Source of the DNA: Azonexus sp. R2A61
GTDB taxonomy: Bacteria; Pseudomonadota; Gammaproteobacteria; Burkholderiales; Rhodocyclaceae
DNA length: 64,000 bases
Reading direction: 5' to 3'
Assembly (NCBI RefSeq): GCF_021401135.1
Contig: NZ_JACBFO010000002.1
Location: 186,001-250,000, forward strand
The notes under the pieces are model-generated. The model was not told where the DNA came from. It saw only the letters and a list, made by a program, of their open reading frames with translations, and made no database searches. Position numbers and translations under genes: made by a program. Below, one piece after another: positions 59,651-64,000 of the stretch (the stretch's first letter is position 1; the number at the start of each line of letters is the position of its first letter).

Positions 59651-60414
59651 ATCTTGGAGAAACTATGCCGCGCGAAATAAAGTATCTGGTGAACAAAACC
59701 CAAGGCGAAGAACACGATCTTCCATGCGTTAAATGCACGGGTAAAACTGCACATAAGGTATTAGCATCGATGGATGTTCGTGGATCAGAAGGAGATCGCG
59801 AATATTCGTTTGATTGGTCTACCGATTACCAAATTGTTCAATGTCAAGGCTGCAAAACAATTTCATTCAGGGAAGCTAGCTCGAATTCAGAAGACTACTA
59901 CCCAATTAGCCATGACGAATATGAGTACGCCGTCTCGGAAAATCTATACCCCTCGCGCATTGACGGGGTCAAAGGCTTAGGGGACGAAACCCATTACCTA
60001 CCATCAAACGTGAGGCGTATTTATGATGAAACGCTTCACACCCTCTCTAGCCAATCACCAGTCCTCGCCGCGATAGGTCTTCGTGCATTGCTTGAAACCG
60101 TCTGCAAAGAGAAAAATGCGGCGGGAAAGGACTTGCTGAAAAAAATTGATGATTTGGTTACTAAAGGAATCCTAACTCCGGCGGGTGCTGCGATTCTTCA
60201 CAAAATTCGCTCTCTTGGAAACGCAGCGGTACATGAAGTAAAGCCGCACAGTGACAAGCAACTGGCTCTTGCAATGGACATCATTGAACACCTGCTTAAA
60301 GACGTTTACATCTTGCCAAAACAAGTTGAAACCGAGTTTGAAGATGATGCCTAACATCACAATCCACCGGACCTTCGGCAAGCTGCGCTTGCCTCTGTCC
60401 GGTGATTTTCAACG
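59645..60414. mobile_element. Integron gene cassette 2
   Basis: This 770-bp cassette runs from TTAGGC (59645) to the G at 60414. G+TTAGGC is the exact complement of its R'' core GCCTAAC (60349-60355), while the following bases after the site (TTAACG) do not match; again this shows an excised-and-inserted cassette. It holds one gene of DUF4145 type. Base and codon use are visibly AT-richer than in the rest of the window. Confidence 0.88.
59665..60354 (+). CDS. Cassette-borne DUF4145 domain protein with zinc-knuckle start
   Basis: This is a 229-residue protein. Cys pairs CVKC (about 21-24) and CQGC (about 58-61) form a zinc ribbon. The helical DUF4145 domain follows (RRIYDETLHTLSSQSPVLAAIGLRALLETVCKEKNAAGK, LRALLE typical; IRSLGNAAVHEVKPHSDKQLALAMDIIEHLL with the conserved GNxAVH). 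DUF4145 occurs in or near restriction-modification and other defence proteins, but stand-alone members have no proved role. TTGGAGA lies before the ATG. Codon use (many AAA, GAT, AAT, ATT) differs from its neighbours, which fits transfer. The stop lies inside the attC core. Confidence 0.85.
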   Translation: MPREIKYLVNKTQGEEHDLPCVKCTGKTAHKVLASMDVRGSEGDREYSFDWSTDYQIVQCQGCKTISFREASSNSEDYYPISHDEYEYAVSENLYPSRIDGVKGLGDETHYLPSNVRRIYDETLHTLSSQSPVLAAIGLRALLETVCKEKNAAGKDLLKKIDDLVTKGILTPAGAAILHKIRSLGNAAVHEVKPHSDKQLALAMDIIEHLLKDVYILPKQVETEFEDDA

Positions 60415-60420
60415 TTAACG
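60349..60420. mobile_element. attC recombination site of cassette 2
   Basis: R'' GCCTAAC (60349-60355); L'' AATCcACCGGAC (60361-60372) pairs with L' GTCCGGTGATT (60397-60407) with one extrahelical base. GTTAACG (60414-60420) is the R' region, whose right part belongs to flanking DNA. The terminal structure includes GGCAAGCTGCGCTTGCC, also found in the site of cassette 1, so the two attC sites are related. Confidence 0.88.
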
Positions 60421-60472
60421 TCCGCTTTCCCAAATCGCCAGACTTCCGCTTAGGGTCGATATCAGCTCCTAA

Positions 60473-60514
60473 AAAGCAAAACGGCCATCTCCTGAGAGAT
60501 GGCCGTTTTGCTTT
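60473..60514. terminator. Long perfect hairpin downstream of tRNA-Asn
   Basis: A 19-bp perfect stem (60473-60491 with 60496-60514, core AACGGCCATCTC) with loop CTGA. It is rich in A on one side and T on the other and works in either direction. It ends tRNA-Asn on the minus strand and shields it from the cassette region. Confidence 0.88.
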
Positions 60515-60518
60515 GTTC

Positions 60519-60594
60519 TGGCTCCTCGACCTGGGCTCGAACCAGGGACCTACGGATTAACAGTCCGGCGCTCTACCGACTGAGCTATCGAGGA
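60519..60594 (-). tRNA. tRNA-Asn (anticodon GTT)
   Basis: A 76-base gene with encoded CCA: acceptor TCCTCGA/TCGAGGA, D arm AGCTCAGTCGGTAGAGC, anticodon arm CGGACTGTTAATCCG and T arm GTTCGAGCC. tRNA genes are frequent insertion points, and this one lies about 100 bp from the last cassette site. Confidence 0.97.
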
Positions 60595-60656
60595 ACAATC
60601 CCGCCGGGCGGCGGGAAGGCGCGCATTATAACCAGCTTTGCGGAAAAGGAAACCCC

Positions 60657-61598
60657 CTATTGCCCGGGGTCTTCGACGGTCGGGCCGGTTTCTTCGGGAT
60701 TCTCGCGGTCGACCGCGGCAGCGGGCGGTTTTTCCAGTTCGGCCTGGCGGGTGGCGCGCAGGGTCGGGGTTTCCAGGCTGATGCGGCCGAGGGTGCCGGT
60801 GCGGTAATCGTTGAGCAGGATGCCGGCGGCCTTTTCGAGGTCGAGCTCGCCGCCGCGGCCCTTGATCAGGCAGCCGCGCTTTTTGGCGATGGCTTCGAGC
60901 ACGGCGACGGCGTCCATGCCTTGCAGGTCGAAGCCGTAGCGGGCCTGGAGCAGCGCCGGGTAGTGTTCGAGCAGGTAGCCGGCGAGCCAGGTGGCGACTT
61001 CGTCGTCGATGTAGGCGTTGACGCCGACGGCGTGGCTGGCGGCGAGCATCAGGCCGTCGATCGGGTGGTCGATCTTCGGCCACAGCATGCCGGGGGTGTC
61101 GTAGAGGGTCAGCCGCGAGCTGATGTCGATGCGCTGCTGGCTTTTGGTCACCGCGGGCTGGTCGCCGACGGCGGCGACCTTCTTCTTGACCAGCGCGTTC
61201 ATCAGCGTCGATTTGCCGACGTTGGGGATGCCCATGATCATCAGCCGCAGCGGTTTGACGGCGTCGCAGCGGTGCGGCGCGAGTTTCTGTGCCAGCGCGG
61301 GGATTTTCGCCACGTCGCCGGCCTTCTTGCACGAGATGGCGACGGCCATCACGCCCGGCTGTTTGGCGAAGTGATCCAGCCAGGCCTTGGTGGCGGCGGG
61401 ATCGGCGACGTCGGCCTTGTTCAGCAGCTTGAGGCAGGGACGCTGCCGGAAGGTGCGCAGTTCGTGGATCATCGGGTTGCTGGAGGCCTGCGGCAGGCGG
61501 GCGTCGAGCACTTCGACGACGACATCGGCCATGGCCAGCGTCTCGCCCGCTTTCTTGCGGGCCGAGGTCATGTGACCGGGGAACCATTGGATGGACAT
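60657..61598 (-). CDS. ylqF: Ribosome biogenesis GTPase YlqF/RbgA-like
   Basis: This 313-residue circularly permuted GTPase starts MSIQWFPGHMTSARKKAGETL. The motif order is G4 NKADV (about 61), G1 GIPNVGKST (about 126) and G3 DTPGM (about 173). RbgA-like proteins help assemble the 50S subunit. The C-terminal 30 residues (AELEKPPAAAVDRENPEETGPTVEDPGQ) are a non-conserved tail that contains the palindrome GCGGTCGACCGC in frame as AVDR. It is followed closely upstream by moaD on the same strand. Confidence 0.9.
   Translation of the reverse strand: MSIQWFPGHMTSARKKAGETLAMADVVVEVLDARLPQASSNPMIHELRTFRQRPCLKLLNKADVADPAATKAWLDHFAKQPGVMAVAISCKKAGDVAKIPALAQKLAPHRCDAVKPLRLMIMGIPNVGKSTLMNALVKKKVAAVGDQPAVTKSQQRIDISSRLTLYDTPGMLWPKIDHPIDGLMLAASHAVGVNAYIDDEVATWLAGYLLEHYPALLQARYGFDLQGMDAVAVLEAIAKKRGCLIKGRGGELDLEKAAGILLNDYRTGTLGRISLETPTLRATRQAELEKPPAAAVDRENPEETGPTVEDPGQ
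60705..60716. repeat. GCGGTCGACCGC inside the ylqF-like gene
   Basis: Exact copy within CGCGGTCGACCGCG; it encodes Ala-Val-Asp-Arg followed by Glu-Asn-Pro, the same peptide as in the radical SAM gene, in a poorly conserved C-terminal tail. Confidence 0.9.
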
Positions 61599-61600
61599 CG

Positions 61601-61849
61601 TCAGCCTCCGGTGACCGGCGGGAAGAAGGCGACTTCGTCGCCGTCGCGGACCGCCGTGGCGGCGTCGGCCATGTCCTGGTTAACGGCGCAGCGCAGGTTT
61701 TTCGCGGTGGCGAGCGCCGCCCTGCCCTGGCCGACCAGCCAGTCGCGCAGCGCGCCGACGGTGTCGATGCCGGCCGGCGGCTGGACGCTTTCGCCGGCGG
61801 TGCCGAAGGTTTCGCGCAGGCTGGCGAAGTAGAGAACCTGGATGCTCAT
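61601..61849 (-). CDS. moaD: Molybdopterin synthase small subunit MoaD
   Basis: This 82-residue ubiquitin-like protein starts MSIQVLYFASLRETFGTAGES and ends in the essential Gly-Gly (FFPPVTGG). The C-terminal Gly is thiocarboxylated and donates sulfur to precursor Z with MoaE. It overlaps moeA by 4 bp (ATGA). moaE is not visible in the window. Confidence 0.92.
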   Translation of the reverse strand: MSIQVLYFASLRETFGTAGESVQPPAGIDTVGALRDWLVGQGRAALATAKNLRCAVNQDMADAATAVRDGDEVAFFPPVTGG

Positions 61850-63069
61850 CCCAGCAGCTCCGAGAAAGGAATGAAGGTGACCGGGTCGCCCGGCTGTACG
61901 GTGCTGTTCGGCTGGTTGCAGACGAGACCGTCGGCCCAGCACAGCGAGGTGACGACGGCCGAGCCCTGGTTCGGGTAGATTTCGACGCTGCCGTCGTCGG
62001 TGATGCGGCCGCGCAGGAATTCCATGCGCTGGTCCGGCTTTTTCCAGACGTAGGCGGCGGGCAGCGTGACGCTGCGCGGGCGCACTTTGTCGACACCCTG
62101 CAGGCGCAGGATGAAGGGGCGCACCAGCATCACGAAGGTGGCGTAGGCGGCCACCGGGTTGCCGGGCAGGCCGAGGAACCAGGCGGTTTGCCGGCCGTCG
62201 TCGCTGCCGGCCGGCCGGCGCACTTCGCCGAAGGCCAGCGGCTTGCCGGGCTTGATGGCGATCTTCCACAGATTCAGGCTGCCTTCGGCCTCGACCGCCG
62301 GCTTGACGTGGTCTTCCTCGCCGACCGACACGCCGCCGCTGGTGACGATCAGGTCGTTGTCGGCCGCCGCGCGGCGCAGCGCGTCGCGGGTGGCATCGAG
62401 ATTGTCCGGTACGGCGCCGAGGTCGCGCACTTCGCAGCCCAGGCCTTCGAGCAGCGTGCGCAGCATGTAGCGGTTGGAGTTGTAGATGCCGCCCGGCGGC
62501 AGCGGCTCGCCGGGTGCGGTCAACTCGTCGCCGGTGAAGAAAACGCCGACGCGGATGCGCCGGTAGACCGGCAGTTCCGGCAGCCCGGCCGACGCGGCCA
62601 GGGCGATTTCCTGCGCCCGCAGACGGACGCCGGCGCGCAGGATCTGGCCGCCGCAGGCGATGTCCTCGCCGCGCCAGCGGATGTTCTCGCCGTCGCGCGG
62701 GACATGATTGACGACGACGTCGCCGTCGACCGCGTCGCAACGTTCCTGCATCACCACGGCGGTGGCGCCCGGCGGGATCGGCGCGCCGGTGAAGATGCGC
62801 GCGGCGGTGCCCGGCTGCAGTTCGCTGCCGACGCTGCCGGCCGGAATGCGCTGGCTGACCGGCAGGCGGACGCCGGCTTCGGCGATGTCGGCAACGCGCA
62901 CCGCGTAGCCGTCCATCGCCGAATTATCGAGCGGCGGTACGTCGACCGTGGCATCCTGCGCGCGGGCCAGCACGCGGCCGGCGGCGGCGGTCAGCGGCAC
63001 GTGGCGGATTTCCTCGACCGGCCGGGCGGCGGCCAGCAGTTCGGCCAGGGCTTGTTCGTAAGTCAGCAT
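61846..63069 (-). CDS. moeA: Molybdopterin molybdenumtransferase MoeA
   Basis: This 407-residue protein (E. coli MoeA 411) starts MLTYEQALAELLAAARP. PPLDNSAMDGYAVRVADIA, ARIFTGAPIPPGATAVVMQERC, SGGVSVGEEDHVKPA and FLGLPGNPVAAYATFVMLVRPFI are the MoeA motifs. It inserts molybdate into adenylylated molybdopterin. Overlaps moaD by 4 bp and mobB by 7 bp, one operon mobB-moeA-moaD. Molybdenum supply links to nitrogen metabolism, though this is the Moco branch, not FeMo-co. Confidence 0.95.
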   Translation of the reverse strand: MLTYEQALAELLAAARPVEEIRHVPLTAAAGRVLARAQDATVDVPPLDNSAMDGYAVRVADIAEAGVRLPVSQRIPAGSVGSELQPGTAARIFTGAPIPPGATAVVMQERCDAVDGDVVVNHVPRDGENIRWRGEDIACGGQILRAGVRLRAQEIALAASAGLPELPVYRRIRVGVFFTGDELTAPGEPLPPGGIYNSNRYMLRTLLEGLGCEVRDLGAVPDNLDATRDALRRAAADNDLIVTSGGVSVGEEDHVKPAVEAEGSLNLWKIAIKPGKPLAFGEVRRPAGSDDGRQTAWFLGLPGNPVAAYATFVMLVRPFILRLQGVDKVRPRSVTLPAAYVWKKPDQRMEFLRGRITDDGSVEIYPNQGSAVVTSLCWADGLVCNQPNSTVQPGDPVTFIPFSELLG

Positions 63070-63584
63070 GGGGTTACCTGCATGGGGGTTGCCTGCAATT
63101 CGCAATGACGGATGACGAAGTCGGCCACCGCGTCGATGTCGTTCAGGGGCAGCACCGGGATCGGCGCGGCGATGGCCTCGTCGCAGGCGACGGCGACGAT
63201 GTCGTCGCGCTCGGCGAAGAGCGGCGGTTTGCCGTTGGCCGGCCGATGCACTTCCAGCTTGGGCACCGGTTCCTGCTTGAAGCCTTCGACCAGCACCAGA
63301 TCGCACGGCGCCAGCCGGGCGACCAGTTCGGCCAGCACCGGCTCCGGCTCGTGGCGGCATTCGTGCATCAGCGCCCAGCGCGAGCCGCTGGCCAGCATCA
63401 CTTCGCTGGCGCCGGCCTCGCGGTGGCGCCAGGAATCCTTGCCCGGTTTGTCGATGTCGAAGCCGTGGTGCGCGTGCTTGATCACCGAGATTTTGAGGCC
63501 GCGCGCGATCAGGCGGGGAATCAGTTTTTCCAGCAGGGTCGTCTTGCCGGAGCCGGACCAGCCGGCGATGCCGAATATCTTCAT
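63063..63584 (-). CDS. mobB: Molybdopterin-guanine dinucleotide biosynthesis adaptor MobB
   Basis: This 173-residue P-loop protein starts MKIFGIAGWSGSGKTTLLEKLIPRLIARG. ISVIKHAHHGFDIDKPGKDSWRHREAGA and LVEGFKQEPVPKLEV are the MobB motifs. It binds GTP and helps MobA make the guanine dinucleotide form of the cofactor. It is the first gene of the mobB-moeA-moaD operon. Confidence 0.93.
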   Translation of the reverse strand: MKIFGIAGWSGSGKTTLLEKLIPRLIARGLKISVIKHAHHGFDIDKPGKDSWRHREAGASEVMLASGSRWALMHECRHEPEPVLAELVARLAPCDLVLVEGFKQEPVPKLEVHRPANGKPPLFAERDDIVAVACDEAIAAPIPVLPLNDIDAVADFVIRHCELQATPMQVTPC

Positions 63585-63601
63585 GGGCGGATTTTACCTG
63601 C

Positions 63602-64000
63602 TCAGGCGGCGAACACCGGCGCAAAGCCGCCGCCGGGGGTGCGGAAGTTGGTCGTCTGGCCCTGGTAGAGCCGCGCGGCGACGAGCTGGATGCGGCCGTC
63701 GTAGACGTAGCAGCGGAAGTCGGCCTTCATCGTCTGCGGCTGGCCGGCGACGAGGATTTCATGTTCGGACGGCGGGGCGATTTCCTGGGCCAGGTAATCG
63801 CCGGCGAGGATTTCGTCGAACACGCGGCGGGTCAGCTTGTCGCCACGGTAGGCGGCACGGCTGCCGAAACCGGCGGGCGGCTTGAAGAACCAGTGCTTGC
63901 GGCCGGCCCAGAGATTTTCCGCATCGGCCGGGTCGACCGCGACGGTGCGCGGCACGGCGGCGAGCAGAATCTGCTGGGTGTTGCGGTCGACCGCAAGATC
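63602..64000 (-). CDS. ATP-grasp-like protein (C-terminal part)
   Basis: The gene runs off the right edge; only the last 132 residues are seen. [43 protein letters not shown], then [40 protein letters not shown], is the end of an ATP-grasp-type domain (the Lys-Pro-x-x-G-x-G-S nucleotide strand and the Asp-x-Arg metal/ligand strand). The full protein and role cannot be told from this part. The palindrome TGCGGTCGACCGCA lies in frame as AVDR at 63982. Confidence 0.6.
   Translation of the reverse strand, partial: DLAVDRNTQQILLAAVPRTVAVDPADAENLWAGRKHWFFKPPAGFGSRAAYRGDKLTRRVFDEILAGDYLAQEIAPPSEHEILVAGQPQTMKADFRCYVYDGRIQLVAARLYQGQTTNFRTPGGGFAPVFAA
63983..63994. repeat. GCGGTCGACCGC inside the ATP-grasp-like gene
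   Basis: Exact copy, within TGCGGTCGACCGCA (63982-63995), encoding Ala-Val-Asp-Arg on the coding strand. Confidence 0.9.

Overview
The window is GC-rich bacterial DNA, almost entirely coding. It most likely comes from a nitrogen-fixing betaproteobacterium of the Rhodocyclales (Azonexus/Dechloromonas/Azospira-like); this placement is inferred from gene content. The supporting content is a nif-type Rnf/Fix electron-transfer block with a sigma-54 promoter, a NifX/NifB-C-like protein, a phasin, DUF3617 and YaeQ proteins, a GlrKGR (QseEGF-like) system and a molybdopterin operon. There are no rRNA genes, CRISPR arrays, insertion sequences or phage genes.

Layout. 1-2.7 kb: end of rnfC and a short KdpD/KdpE-like two-component pair. 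2.7-7.0 kb (minus): ferredoxin-fixA-fixB-fixC-fixX-ferritin-like operon behind a -24/-12 promoter. 7.1-13.3 kb: thioesterase, AsmA protein, CpxP/Spy-like lipoprotein, zinc-ribbon membrane protein, DUF808 protein and nitroreductase. 13.4-26.6 kb: topoisomerase IV parE and parC, separated by three phospholipase genes (pldA and two patatins), dinB with a LexA box, an uncharacterised radical SAM gene and partner, a DUF3597 protein, a cupin and a nitronate monooxygenase. 26.7-31.3 kb: chemotaxis receptor, AI-2E permease, cNMP-binding protein, phasin and NifX-like protein. 31.3-31.6 kb: two identical tRNA-Arg genes. 31.6-36.3 kb: BON-domain protein, glrR-glrG-glrK and bactofilin. 36.4-46.4 kb: ettA, methyltransferase, MAPEG protein, rlhA, zinc protein, OmpA-like protein, yaeQ, DUF3617 protein and HDOD protein. 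46.5-53.4 kb: two-partner secretion pair with its own response regulator and EvgS-like kinase. 53.6-58.8 kb: diguanylate cyclase, aminotransferase, transglutaminase-like protein, chromate transporter and DUF1330 protein. 59.1-60.4 kb: two integron gene cassettes with no integrase in view. 60.5-64 kb: tRNA-Asn, YlqF-type GTPase, moaD-moeA-mobB and a truncated ATP-grasp-like gene.

Four observations stand out. (1) The glrK-glrG-glrR operon is flanked on both sides by sigma-54 promoters, one for a bactofilin and one for a BON-domain protein. Each has TGTC-N10-GACA-type GlrR boxes centred about 100 bp upstream of the predicted start, which suggests a local GlrR envelope/cytoskeleton regulon. (2) Two bona fide integron cassettes lie beside tRNA-Asn. 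The first seven bases of each cassette (counted from the conserved G) are the perfect complement of its own 3' R'' core, and both attC-type sites fold with one extrahelical base. (3) The 12-bp palindrome GCGGTCGACCGC occurs nine times exactly, in genes and between them. Degenerate pairs of it form long T-flanked hairpins at two convergent gene ends. (4) Regulatory sites visible by eye (LexA, DnaA, sigma-54 and 10-bp-spaced direct repeats) give testable regulation for dinB, the fix operon, the CpxP-like lipoprotein and the secretion system.
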